DNA of 64,000 bases from Paenibacillus sambharensis (lineage in GTDB: Bacteria > Bacillota > Bacilli > Paenibacillales > Paenibacillaceae): positions 1-64,000 of the forward strand of contig NZ_QKRB01000006.1 of NCBI RefSeq assembly GCF_003233845.1. Reading direction: 5' to 3'. Shown in pieces: positions 26,315-34,588 of the stretch (the stretch's first letter is position 1; every line of letters begins with the position of its first letter). The position numbers and the translations under genes were made by a program. The notes below the pieces were generated by a model, which ran no database searches, had not been told where the DNA came from, and saw only the letters and a list, made by a program, of their open reading frames with translations.

Positions 26315-28114
26315 TCAGCCGTTCATCTCGCTCTGAAACCGCAGCAGCTTGCCGAAGGTTCCGCTCTCGCCGGACAGCTGCTGGAAGCCTCCCTGCTGAA
26401 TAATACGTCCTTCCTCCAGGACGATAACCTGATCCGCGTTCCGGATCGTAGAGAGCCGGTGGGCGATAACGATGATGGTCAGCGATCCTTTCAACCGGTC
26501 CAGCGATTCCTTAATCTTCGCTTCGTTCTCCGTGTCCAGTGCGCTTGTCGCTTCATCCAGCACCAGAATGGACGGCTTGCGCAGGATAGCCCGTGCCAGT
26601 ACGATCCGCTGGCGTTCCCCGCCCGACAAGCGGACACCACGGTCACCAATAACGGTCTCAAGCCCTTGTGGAAGGTCCCTGACAAAGGATGCCGCCGAGG
26701 CGAATTCAAGCGCCTCCCATATCTTGGCGTCAGTGGCATCAGGATCGACAAGCTGCAGGTTATCCCGGATACTGCTGTTGAACAAGAACGGCTCCTGGGA
26801 GACGTAGCTGACCGAGGCGCGCAGAGCGAAGACCCGATCGCCAGTCAACGGCACCCCGTCGACTGTGATTTCACCTTGTTCTGGTCTAATCAACCCAATG
26901 AGCAGGTCGATCAGCGTGCTTTTGCCGGCTCCTGACTTTCCGACTACGGCTGTCATGCTGTTCGCCGGTATTCGCAGATTGATATCCCTCAAGGCGTAGG
27001 TTTCATAAGCTTCATTATAACGGTAATGGACCTGGCGGCATTCCATGCTGTGCTGAATCCGCAGCGGCTTCTGCAGGGCCAGGCCTTCACGAATGACCTG
27101 TTCTCTGGCTGCGGCACATTCGGCTTCCAGTTCAAGCAGGCTGTCGAAGCCGGGGGTAGACTGCATAATCTGCTCCCAGCTGGATTGAATGGAAGAGAAC
27201 CTCGGCCACAGCCGGGAGAAGATGACGATGATCAGCAGCAGCTGTTCAACGGGCACCTTCAGCACCTCGAAGGAGAAGTAGATAAACAGGGCGATCAATA
27301 CAGCCGAGGCTGATTTATAGAAGAACTGGCTGGAAGTCTGGAGCTTGGCGAACTGGACCATGTTATGCTCCATCCGGTCACAGAGCGCCCTGAACCAGCC
27401 CATGTGCTGCCGCTCCAGCAGGTTGCTCTTGATATCCTTGATGCCATTGAAATGGTCGTTCAGCGCTGACATATAGCTCTGGGACAGCTCGGTGGTCCGG
27501 GTGCCAAGCGATTTGGCATGACGGATAAACCGTCTGGCGTACAGGGCGAGGAGCAGACCGCTGACAAGGACGAACAGCGTCAGCTGGAAGGACAGCCAGA
27601 ACGCCAGCGCAACCTGAATGGCGGTGAAGATCAGGGAGGTTACCAGTCTCAAGAAGAGATGGGTGCCCTGACTCGCCCGGGTCAGCTCCGAGGTGAAGAT
27701 GTGATTGAAGTCGGACTTGCGCTTGCGCAGGAAGAACGACCAGTTGGACTGAAGCAAGTCCCGGTATACCTGCAGGCGCAGATGACGGGCGAAGCTTTGC
27801 TGAATTTCAATATTTAATACAGTTTGCTGCTTCTGCAGGTAGCTCTGCACAATAATGAGCAGCATGTAGAGGCCCAGTATGACGGGTAGAATCAGGTGAT
27901 CCGGCAGGCTGCGGAGCGGGGCAGTCGCTTGATCCAAGAGGGGAATGTTGACCTGGCCGACTGCGAACAGCCCGGACACGCTGAGCAGTGGGACAAGCAG
28001 CAGGATACCGATTCCCTCGAACAGGCTGATCAGCGTCATGCTGATCATGTTCAGATACAGCTTGGCTCCGGCAAAGTGATGCAGCCGTTTTACATAAATC
28101 CAGATTGATTTCAT
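26315..28114 (-). CDS. Lasso peptide ABC exporter (D protein)
   Basis: A 599-residue fused ABC exporter. Six transmembrane helices occupy about the first 320 residues. The ATPase has Walker A GKSGAGKST, signature LSGGERQR and Walker B LVLDEATSALD. No N-terminal C39 peptidase domain is present, as expected when leader removal is done by a separate B2 protein. It is the last gene of the lasso operon, 13 bases after the nucleotidyltransferase gene, and presumably exports the mature peptide and gives self-immunity. ATG 28114 has AAGGAGG eight bases upstream. Confidence 0.92.
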   Translation of the reverse strand: MKSIWIYVKRLHHFAGAKLYLNMISMTLISLFEGIGILLLVPLLSVSGLFAVGQVNIPLLDQATAPLRSLPDHLILPVILGLYMLLIIVQSYLQKQQTVLNIEIQQSFARHLRLQVYRDLLQSNWSFFLRKRKSDFNHIFTSELTRASQGTHLFLRLVTSLIFTAIQVALAFWLSFQLTLFVLVSGLLLALYARRFIRHAKSLGTRTTELSQSYMSALNDHFNGIKDIKSNLLERQHMGWFRALCDRMEHNMVQFAKLQTSSQFFYKSASAVLIALFIYFSFEVLKVPVEQLLLIIVIFSRLWPRFSSIQSSWEQIMQSTPGFDSLLELEAECAAAREQVIREGLALQKPLRIQHSMECRQVHYRYNEAYETYALRDINLRIPANSMTAVVGKSGAGKSTLIDLLIGLIRPEQGEITVDGVPLTGDRVFALRASVSYVSQEPFLFNSSIRDNLQLVDPDATDAKIWEALEFASAASFVRDLPQGLETVIGDRGVRLSGGERQRIVLARAILRKPSILVLDEATSALDTENEAKIKESLDRLKGSLTIIVIAHRLSTIRNADQVIVLEEGRIIQQGGFQQLSGESGTFGKLLRFQSEMNG

Positions 28115-28127
28115 ATCCAAGTCCTCC

Positions 28128-29330
28128 TTATCCCCTAGTCAGGGGTTGCCGCCTGAATTGCCGCCACAGCCACAGCAGCGGCCGCAGTGGGAAGTATAAA
28201 AAATGCAGCGGTCTCGGCATCGGCAGCTGGGCGGCATCACGTGAGCTGGGGAAGAGAGGCTTGGTATAGTAATCCAGACGCTGGCGGATCGACATCAGAT
28301 CCAAGAGATAGTGCCGGAATTCGTGTACGGCCTGTTTGCTGCTCTCATCCGGACAACGCTTCCCGCTAAGAATGAAGGGCAGAGCAGTCCGGGCAAGCCG
28401 ACGTGATCTGTCATTCGCGTACAAGCCTTCATCCTCCTTGGACAGCGGTGTGCCGAATAGGTCCGCAGACAGCAGCATACTCTGCCCGACTATAGCCCGG
28501 TAGGCGCGGTCACAGCCAGCTGGTAGCCGCTCCTGACGCACAGGGCTGCTTCGCAGCAATCTGTCGACATCCGCCAGCCACCGAAGACGGAACCACCCAT
28601 GCCGCGCGCCATGAATAGCCAGATACAGCAGCAAGTCCTGATCCCCCGGTGTATGAACGGGAGTATCGGAGAATAGCACCGTCTGCCGCCGCTTCCACAT
28701 GGCTTCAAAGGGCGGTTCGCTGCCCTTGTGCGGATCGAGCTGCCAATGCACCTCTATCATGGTGCGGTGCACAGGGTGGTAGTAAGAGATATGATGCGTC
28801 TTACGCTTCCACAGATGGAATAGATGATGGTTGGCGTAGTCTGTGATATAGCCCATCTCTGCAAGCTGCCCGGCTGCGGCTGTGACATCTTCGGGCGCAA
28901 CAAGCACATCGAGGTCCTTCGAGGTGCGAAGGGAGATATCGCCGTAGAGGTGCTTGGCAAGTGCGGGACCCTTCAGAACCAGCATGCGTATGCTTTCATT
29001 GCTCATCCTGTCACAGACCTTGGTCATCTCCGCGCTCAGGTGCAGCATCTGGAAGGTGTTGCGGGTGTACATTGATTGGAGCGCGTGCATGAGCTCCTGC
29101 GGCAGAGCCGGATTGTGAAGAGCGTTAACCCGTTTCAGCTGCAGATAGACGGATGGATAAACCCGGTGGTGCTCCGCAAGCTGGAGGAACAGTTTCCAGT
29201 CCATATGCCCGCCGTCTACAGCCGCTGCCAAGGCAGCAGCTGTATCCTCTTGATTCTCCGCTGACAGCAAGAGAAGCAGCGACAGCTCCGGGGAGAATGA
29301 GCTTCGGTTAAGCACGGGGTCAGTGTTCAT
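28128..29330 (-). CDS. Lasso-associated nucleotidyltransferase family protein
   Basis: A 400-residue protein of the large nucleotidyltransferase family (NTP_transf_5 type). The motif VLKGPALAKHLYG (with K120-G121) is followed by SLRTSKDLDVLV, carrying the metal-binding DLD at 139-141. It overlaps the end of the B2 gene by 11 bases. In related Bacillales clusters (pseudomycoidin) such a protein acts together with the kinase on the peptide C-terminal Ser, adding sugar units to the phosphorylated residue; here this is an inference. Alternatively it could nucleotidylate the peptide. The C-terminal end is basic and Trp/Pro-rich and may touch the membrane. Confidence 0.85.
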   Translation of the reverse strand: MNTDPVLNRSSFSPELSLLLLLSAENQEDTAAALAAAVDGGHMDWKLFLQLAEHHRVYPSVYLQLKRVNALHNPALPQELMHALQSMYTRNTFQMLHLSAEMTKVCDRMSNESIRMLVLKGPALAKHLYGDISLRTSKDLDVLVAPEDVTAAAGQLAEMGYITDYANHHLFHLWKRKTHHISYYHPVHRTMIEVHWQLDPHKGSEPPFEAMWKRRQTVLFSDTPVHTPGDQDLLLYLAIHGARHGWFRLRWLADVDRLLRSSPVRQERLPAGCDRAYRAIVGQSMLLSADLFGTPLSKEDEGLYANDRSRRLARTALPFILSGKRCPDESSKQAVHEFRHYLLDLMSIRQRLDYYTKPLFPSSRDAAQLPMPRPLHFLYFPLRPLLWLWRQFRRQPLTRG

Positions 29331-29817
29331 TTCCTAGGCTCCTTTGGCTCTTCTTATAGCCGGCTGCAGAGCGGCCCGGATAACAGGCGAAGGTGCCGAC
29401 TACGGTAAACTTGGACATAGTTTCGTACCCGGTGATATAGTAAGGGCCGCTTCGCAGCCAGGCGTGGGCAATCATGCTTCCGTTATCGTCCCTGCCCGTA
29501 CCCAGATAGAGCGTGCTCTCGATCCGGCGCCGCCGCATCATCTTCATGGCGGCAATAGCCATAACGAGGCATTGGCTCTCCCACCAGGTATACCGGCTGA
29601 TGAGACGGACGACATGAGAAATCCGGCTCTGCATGGCTTGTACGGCGGGGTCCGATTCCCAAGGCGTTTCCTCCATAGGTATGCCAAGCGACGGGGCAAC
29701 CTTCGCAAACGGAGCAGCCTTCAGAATCCTAGCCCAGCCCAGGCAGAAGAATGCTTCAATCATCAGGAGCTTCATAGAGAGAGGAGAAGCGGCCAACTTA
29801 CGTATTTTGCGCCACAT
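29320..29817 (-). CDS. Lasso peptide leader protease B2 (transglutaminase-like)
   Basis: A 165-residue protein of the Transglut_core3 family that cleaves the leader from the precursor. The catalytic Cys is C83 in WWESQCLVMAIA and the His is H118 in IAHAWLRSGP, the usual B2 arrangement. An acidic residue shortly after (GYE) may complete the triad. It works with the B1 protein encoded 24 bases upstream. ATG with GGAGGAC upstream. Confidence 0.92.
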   Translation of the reverse strand: MWRKIRKLAASPLSMKLLMIEAFFCLGWARILKAAPFAKVAPSLGIPMEETPWESDPAVQAMQSRISHVVRLISRYTWWESQCLVMAIAAMKMMRRRRIESTLYLGTGRDDNGSMIAHAWLRSGPYYITGYETMSKFTVVGTFACYPGRSAAGYKKSQRSLGNEH

Positions 29818-29841
29818 GACAAGTCCTCCTCGCTTGCAGTA

Positions 29842-30147
29842 TTACAGACGTTCTGCGGGGGCAACATGGATAAGCCCTTCTCTTCGCAGCTGCTCCAGAA
29901 ACATGGCCACCTCTGTGCGGCAGGCAGCAGGGTCCACCTCATATTCTTGCAGAAGGGCAGAAACAATGTCTTCCATGCTGACGGGTGATGCAGCCAGCTC
30001 CCAGATTCGGCTTCCGACTTCACCGAGGCTGTAATACTTTCCATTCGTGATGCTCATCATAACCTTCTCGCCGTCCATATCGGTAACCAGACCGCCTTGA
30101 GCCTGTATAATCTTGTCCGTAGATGTTATTGCCGTATTAGCTGCCAT
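29842..30147 (-). CDS. Lasso precursor recognition protein B1 (PqqD-like RRE)
   Basis: A 101-residue PqqD-like protein. The signature GKYYSLGEVGSRIWEL and the C-terminal helix FLEQLRREGLI are typical of RiPP recognition elements, which bind the precursor leader (here containing WNQPTLE) and deliver it to B2. It overlaps the kinase gene by 11 bases, indicating translational coupling. AAGGAGACC lies upstream of the ATG. Confidence 0.92.
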   Translation of the reverse strand: MAANTAITSTDKIIQAQGGLVTDMDGEKVMMSITNGKYYSLGEVGSRIWELAASPVSMEDIVSALLQEYEVDPAACRTEVAMFLEQLRREGLIHVAPAERL

Positions 30148-31090
30148 ATTGAAGGTCTCCTTCCTTAATCATAGAATGGATGATACTGGTCATTTGCACC
30201 GCACTGAAGCCTGTTACAGGACGGAACAGCCGGTACACTGGAACGCTGGCGGCAAGACGGGCTGCCGTCTCGAAATGCCACTGCATAAGACCCAGGTGAG
30301 GGACGAGGAAGTTCCGGAAGGTGTGATAGCGGAGCAAAGGCAGTCTGTGCAGGCCGTGCAGCTGCTCGATCCGGATCTGTGAAGCTTCCGGGTCCGGCCT
30401 AAGCTCTATAATACCGCCGAGCGGAACAGGCCTCCCGAAGAAGCTGGCCTTCACCGGTACCGCAAACTTGTTCAGCTCGCTGGAGAGGCGGCGGTAAGAA
30501 TCATTTTCCATGCCAAGGTTGGTGAGGCTCTCATCCCACAGCTTCTGCTGGGGGTAGGCAGGCGCTGTCATAGGGACCTGATCGTGCCTTCCAAGCTGGA
30601 CGGCGATGACATCATCGGTGATAATTGGGCAGCCCTGGCTGATGAAAGCGGCGGCCAAGGTTGATTTTCCCGCTCCTGAATCGCCTACGAAGGCGTAGGT
30701 CTTGCCCTCAATAACCACCGCGCTCCCGTGGAGAGGCAGGGTGCGTCTCTGCAGCAGCAGAGCTCCAATACCTGTGCCAAGCAGATAGACTCTAATCTTA
30801 TCCCACTCAGCATCGCACATGGGTGAGATCTGAATTGTGCATCCGTCTGTCACGCTAATGACCGCTGTGTCTGGAATATGGAAGAGAAACCGGCCTGGGC
30901 GGGGGAAACCATAATAATCGAATACTGGAGTCAGGCTGTGCCACTCGTCAGCCAGTTCCGCGATTTCCACGGTCACATCCGGCTCTGCAGCACTTCCGCT
31001 AAGAGTGGCTAGCTCCGGCAGGGTAACGTCACTTGCGATCGTCAGGCCGAATGCCTCATAAGTTAACCGGTTCGATTGCGCTATCATCAT
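30137..31090 (-). CDS. HPr-kinase-like lasso peptide kinase (PadeK-like)
   Basis: A 317-residue protein with an HPr kinase/phosphorylase-like C-terminal core. H121 in LPLHGSAV, Walker A GDSGAGKST at 136-144, and the acidic DDVI at 159-162 are intact. It lacks the HPr-specific architecture of true HprK. In paeninodin biosynthesis the homologous PadeK phosphorylates the C-terminal Ser of the precursor; the precursor here also ends in Ser, so the same reaction is expected. The ATG has AAGGTGAGG upstream. A stem-loop separates it from the precursor gene. Confidence 0.9.
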   Translation of the reverse strand: MMIAQSNRLTYEAFGLTIASDVTLPELATLSGSAAEPDVTVEIAELADEWHSLTPVFDYYGFPRPGRFLFHIPDTAVISVTDGCTIQISPMCDAEWDKIRVYLLGTGIGALLLQRRTLPLHGSAVVIEGKTYAFVGDSGAGKSTLAAAFISQGCPIITDDVIAVQLGRHDQVPMTAPAYPQQKLWDESLTNLGMENDSYRRLSSELNKFAVPVKASFFGRPVPLGGIIELRPDPEASQIRIEQLHGLHRLPLLRYHTFRNFLVPHLGLMQWHFETAARLAASVPVYRLFRPVTGFSAVQMTSIIHSMIKEGDLQYGS

Positions 31091-31192
31091 GCCTCACCTT
31101 ATTTCCTGTATATATTGACCGGGCCGGCACTGCGCTGTCAGGCAGCGGCAAGTGGGCGCTCCGGAATGTTATCGATAGGATGTAATAAAGGT

Positions 31193-31224
31193 GCCCTTAT
31201 ACACCTAAGAAGCTGTATAAGGGC
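31193..31224 (-). promoter_or_regulatory. Intercistronic stem-loop after lasso precursor gene
   Basis: GCCCTTATAC (31193-31202) and GTATAAGGGC (31215-31224) form a perfect 10-bp stem with a 12-base loop. On the transcript it follows the precursor stop by about 33 bases and is followed by ACCTTTATT. It looks like a partial terminator or RNA-stabilising element that keeps precursor mRNA above that of the enzymes. Confidence 0.7.
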
Positions 31225-31257
31225 GGCTGTTCTTAACTAAGTAAGTAGAAGATCAAA

Positions 31258-31440
31258 CTACGATGTTGGCAGACCTGGGATTGGCGGTACTGGAATGCCG
31301 CTGGAAGGGTCATCCGTGATGTTAAGGTCGAGCTGGCCACCTACATATGTCCAGTCGAAGTACTGTGTACCTACACCAGCCATTGTTGCGCTGATGTCCA
31401 GTGTTTCAAGCGTTGGTTGATTCCAAGCTTTTTTAGTCAT
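31258..31440 (-). CDS. Lasso peptide precursor (paeninodin-like, long core)
   Basis: A 60-residue precursor. The leader is residues 1-20 (MTKKAWNQPTLETLDISATM), with the recognition pattern W-x2-P-x-L and the conserved Thr at -2 (T19). The predicted core is residues 21-60. It begins AGVGTQYFD, giving a nine-residue Ala1-Asp9 macrolactam ring with the same A-G-x-G-T start as paeninodin. The tail would be 31 residues, much longer than usual, Pro-rich near the end (GIPVPPIPGLPTS) and ending in Ser, the site modified in paeninodin. ATG 31440 has AAAGGAGGTGAG directly upstream; an in-frame TTG overlaps that ribosome site and is not the start. If trimming occurs, the final product may be shorter. 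Confidence 0.93.
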   Translation of the reverse strand: MTKKAWNQPTLETLDISATMAGVGTQYFDWTYVGGQLDLNITDDPSSGIPVPPIPGLPTS

Positions 31441-31472
31441 TTCTCTCTCACCTCCTTTCAAGCGTTATCAGG

Positions 31473-33401
31473 CTAGGCTGTAAACTGCTTCAGAAACCGG
31501 TAAGCGATCAGACACTTCATTAAATAGCGGTACTCATCCCGGAATGCACTCTCTACCTTCCCGGGTTCATTCGCTTGCGCCAGGTAGGCCTTGATTTGAC
31601 TGGTATTTATGAGGCTGGAGGCGGTGGGATCCTGGCACAGCTGCTCCAGTTCGCTGCGCACCCGGTTCCAGGAGCCTGCTACCCGGTGCAGCCAGTCGGC
31701 ACCCTGCACGCCGCGGACGCGCTGGTTCAGCCTCACTTCGTCTGGAAGATAACCCTTGGTGATTCTGCGTACCAATGCACGGTCCATGCCATTCTGTACA
31801 TACTGGTCAAGCGGGATGCCCATACAGAAGCGTATAACTCTGACGTCCGCGGTTGGGTCACGCTCTGCAATGCCATACCGCATCAGCAGCTTGGCGCCGG
31901 AGCTTCCCTGCATGTTCAGCAGAGCGGGGCTGCGGAAATAGTAACGCCGTTCCTCAAACCCGTCCCGTCCGGAGACGGTTAGTCCCACATCCTGGCTGTG
32001 CAGCTTCTCCATAACTTTCGTCCGCTGTGCAAAATCCGGATGAATGAGGAGGGGGGCGTCATTATGCTTGCTGGCAAAAGGAGCGGGGAAGGTGTTCCTG
32101 CCTATGACAGACAGGATTTTCTTCCTGCCAACACCCATCACCCTGCTGTAGCTTCTCAGTTCCTTGTAAAATGTGAGCAGGCGCGCTCTGCGGATGAGTA
32201 ATATATAGTAATCCAGGGCCGAACCGCAGGAGATGGTGTTGTTTCCTCTGGCGCCGGTTAGCAGCACACCCGTATCGTGCCGGGCGGCCTCCTCATAGAT
32301 GCCCTTGATCCAGAATGAATTCTCAAAAAATTTATAAGGTGACTCCAGGATGGAGAGCCATTCATCAAGTTCGCTGTAGGAGCTCATGTCATCAAAGGCA
32401 TAGTAGCCTGGTTCAATGTTGCCGACATGAGCAACCGTGGCCCGGATATAGGGCGATTCGTCAGCTAGCCGGGAGCGTGATTTCCACTGCGTAAAATCGG
32501 TTGCGGGCACATAGCTGTAGGTATACAGCTTCTTCCCGGCTGCCTTGAGCGGTTCTGCAGCAAATCCGACGACGGCACCGGAGTCAAGCCCGCCGCTGAG
32601 CGTGGCTGCAACCCTGCGGTGAGTACGTAAGCGTGTTTGGACAGCTGCATCGAACAGCTCACGGAATGCTTCCTCATACTCAGCATTTGATTGATAGAGT
32701 ACCGGATCATCGGGTATCAGCTTGCTGTCATAGCCAGCGGTAAGGAGTTTGCCGTCTCTAAACACAAGCGTACTGGAAGGGGGAAGCTGCCGGATGTCTG
32801 CGTAGGCTGTTGCGCCAACATCAGTGGAATCGAGCATCATGGGAATCGTCAGAAACTCGGCAAGCCAGGATTGATTAAGCTGCTTGTCATGGCTTGGGAG
32901 AGACAGCAGCGGGGCAATAGCCGAGCAGAATGCGAAGCCTCCGCGGCCTTGCGTGTAGTATAAGGTCCGGTTGCCGAGCGGGTCACGGGCGGCAAAGAGC
33001 TGACGCTCCGCTTCATCCCAGATGGCAAAGGCGTAATCGCCCAGCAGGAATTCTGGTGTGCGGGAACCCCATTTATAGTAGGAGAGCAGAATATATTCGC
33101 TGTCTGGAAGATCGCAGGCTTCAGCGGAATCGAGCTGCAGCAGGGCGGCCAGCTCGTCGCGGTTATCCAGAATCGCATCCGATACAATGGTCAGGCCTAG
33201 CTCCGCGTGACGGCGGGGAAGCTGCTCGCTTACAGACTCAGGCGTAACCCATCGGAGGGCGCTGCCAAGGAATAGAGACCCGGCATGCAGGCTATCCAAT
33301 TGATCATGCTTATAGAAGGACAGTGATTCTAACAAGGCCCTGCTTTCGTCGGCGCCCACTGGCTGGCCGTCTTGTTTAAGAATACCTGCAATGGCGCTCA
33401 T
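31473..33401 (-). CDS. Lasso cyclase C (asparagine-synthetase-B-like)
   Basis: A 642-residue two-domain protein. The N-terminal glutaminase-like domain starts MSAIAGILKQDG; the Cys2 nucleophile of true asparagine synthetase is absent (Ser2), so glutamine is not used. The C-terminal synthetase domain has the ATP PP-loop SGGLDS at 269-274. It adenylates the Asp9 side chain of the core and forms the isopeptide bond with Ala1. It is the first gene of the operon, 32 bases upstream of the precursor, with AGGAGG before its ATG. Confidence 0.94.
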   Translation of the reverse strand: MSAIAGILKQDGQPVGADESRALLESLSFYKHDQLDSLHAGSLFLGSALRWVTPESVSEQLPRRHAELGLTIVSDAILDNRDELAALLQLDSAEACDLPDSEYILLSYYKWGSRTPEFLLGDYAFAIWDEAERQLFAARDPLGNRTLYYTQGRGGFAFCSAIAPLLSLPSHDKQLNQSWLAEFLTIPMMLDSTDVGATAYADIRQLPPSSTLVFRDGKLLTAGYDSKLIPDDPVLYQSNAEYEEAFRELFDAAVQTRLRTHRRVAATLSGGLDSGAVVGFAAEPLKAAGKKLYTYSYVPATDFTQWKSRSRLADESPYIRATVAHVGNIEPGYYAFDDMSSYSELDEWLSILESPYKFFENSFWIKGIYEEAARHDTGVLLTGARGNNTISCGSALDYYILLIRRARLLTFYKELRSYSRVMGVGRKKILSVIGRNTFPAPFASKHNDAPLLIHPDFAQRTKVMEKLHSQDVGLTVSGRDGFEERRYYFRSPALLNMQGSSGAKLLMRYGIAERDPTADVRVIRFCMGIPLDQYVQNGMDRALVRRITKGYLPDEVRLNQRVRGVQGADWLHRVAGSWNRVRSELEQLCQDPTASSLINTSQIKAYLAQANEPGKVESAFRDEYRYLMKCLIAYRFLKQFTA

Positions 33402-33516
33402 AGCATCCTCCTGCCTTGGATCATTAGTGTAATCACTTTCTGACTTGGTAGGTTAAGTATTCTGACAATTTAGGTGTCTAGTTAGAATGCTACCTAACGC
33501 GTACCTTTTTGCTCAT

Positions 33517-33544
33517 ATTATACATAATATTATTCAAAACGCAA
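33517..33544 (-). promoter_or_regulatory. Predicted lasso operon promoter
   Basis: On the minus strand TTGCGT (33544-33539), a 16-base AT-rich spacer and a perfect TATAAT (33522-33517) lie about 115 bases before the cyclase gene. The untranslated leader (33402-33510) contains ATTCT/AGAAT and GGTA/TTAACC segments able to form an irregular hairpin. Confidence 0.6.
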
Positions 33545-33732
33545 ACACAAATGAAAATTATGGGCCTGAAGTCCTCGTTATTTCATGAAAGATGGGCATG
33601 GAGTGTTGGAGATCAGTCTGATTATTGTTGCGAATGACAAAAGTAAGGCTGCTGAAAGAGACACCGAAGATATCCATATGCGATAAACGAGGTAATATTC
33701 ATGTAAGCGTTTGCGTCGTGGGAAAAGAAAAA

Positions 33733-33754
33733 AGCACCGCGGCTAAGCGGTGCT
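33733..33754 (-). terminator. Terminator of DoxX gene
   Basis: On the minus strand AGCACCGC, loop TTAGCC, GCGGTGCT is followed by TTTTTTC. It lies about 33-55 bases after the DoxX stop. Confidence 0.85.
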
Positions 33755-33786
33755 TGACACGTAATAAGCTGTGATAAGCAGGCGGC

Positions 33787-34284
33787 TTACTGTTTGCGCA
33801 GTTTGCCAATTGCCTGGCGAAGCGCTGGAAGAACAAAGCGGTCAAGGCCGAAGCGTCCGGCATTCGCGCCAGCGATCAGTACCAGTGTGCCGAGCAGCAT
33901 GAGCCAAGGATTGGTGCTGACTGTACCGGCGAACATAAACATGAAGTTCATCAGCAGTCCGAAGAAGGCAGCGGCTGTAACGAAGCAGCCAAGTATAAGT
34001 CCGAGACCGACGAGGAACTCGCCCCATGGAATCATAAAGTTAATGAGTTCAACGTTCGGCAGAGCAAAGTTTTCGACGAAGGCTGTGAAGGTCGGGTAAA
34101 CGGCTTCGCCCGTTGCCTTGTCCAACACGGGATTTGCCACTGCATTGTTTAGGAAGCCGCCCGCATCAAAGCCTCCTGTGATTTTGTGCCAGCCTGCATC
34201 AAGCCAGGCCCATCCTACCATAAGGCGTATTACAACGAGAATGCCAGCGGCAACCGGATTTTCTCTCCACCATTTCATAATCAT
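33787..34284 (-). CDS. DoxX-family membrane protein
   Basis: A 165-residue protein with four predicted membrane helices (starting at about residues 10, 75, 100 and 125). It has the DoxX features RLMVGWAWLDAGWHKITGG and IPWGEFLVGLGLILG. DoxX proteins are linked to quinone-dependent thiosulfate or sulfide oxidation and to oxidative stress complexes; the function here is unproven. ATG 34284 has AAGGAGAG upstream; a longer reading with 36 extra residues lacks a ribosome site. Its promoter has a perfect TATAAT and a Fnr/CRP-type box centred at -41.5. Confidence 0.88.
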   Translation of the reverse strand: MIMKWWRENPVAAGILVVIRLMVGWAWLDAGWHKITGGFDAGGFLNNAVANPVLDKATGEAVYPTFTAFVENFALPNVELINFMIPWGEFLVGLGLILGCFVTAAAFFGLLMNFMFMFAGTVSTNPWLMLLGTLVLIAGANAGRFGLDRFVLPALRQAIGKLRKQ

Positions 34285-34407
34285 GTCCCATCTCTCCTTG
34301 TCATATTCATATGATGTAATTGGGGAACGCTTGTGAACTGTACAGTAGATGCAGTTGAACGTGAGACTTGGGAGCTGCTTGGTTGTGTTCAACTACCTCT
34401 TGCCTTT

Positions 34408-34450
34408 ATTATAGTTTGCCGCTACCGAAAAGTTTGTGATTAATTTCACA
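34408..34450 (-). promoter_or_regulatory. DoxX promoter with Fnr/CRP-type box at -41.5
   Basis: TGTGA-TTAATT-TCACA (34435-34450) is a perfect TGTGA-N6-TCACA palindrome, the Bacillus Fnr and also CRP consensus. A perfect TATAAT on the minus strand (34413-34408) places +1 at about 34401, so the box is centred at -41.5, the classic class II activator position. The -35 region is otherwise poor, as expected for an activated promoter. Confidence 0.72.
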
Positions 34451-34529
34451 TAAAAATAAGTCCTGAAACAAATTGTGAATAAGGACTTGTTACCAGGCAG
34501 ATAACGAACTAAAATAGAAACGAATAAAG

Positions 34530-34546
34530 TTATTCACATTGAATAA
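34530..34546. promoter_or_regulatory. EPS-locus palindrome 1 (TTATTC-N5-GAATAA)
   Basis: TTATTC-ACATT-GAATAA, preceded at two bases by another GAATAA half-site (34522-34527) within AAACGAATAA. It lies 43 bases upstream of the first unknown gene of the exopolysaccharide region. Confidence 0.6.
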
Positions 34547-34588
34547 TCTGTCGGTTATGAAAATACTTGTTGAAAAGGGGATGCTGCT

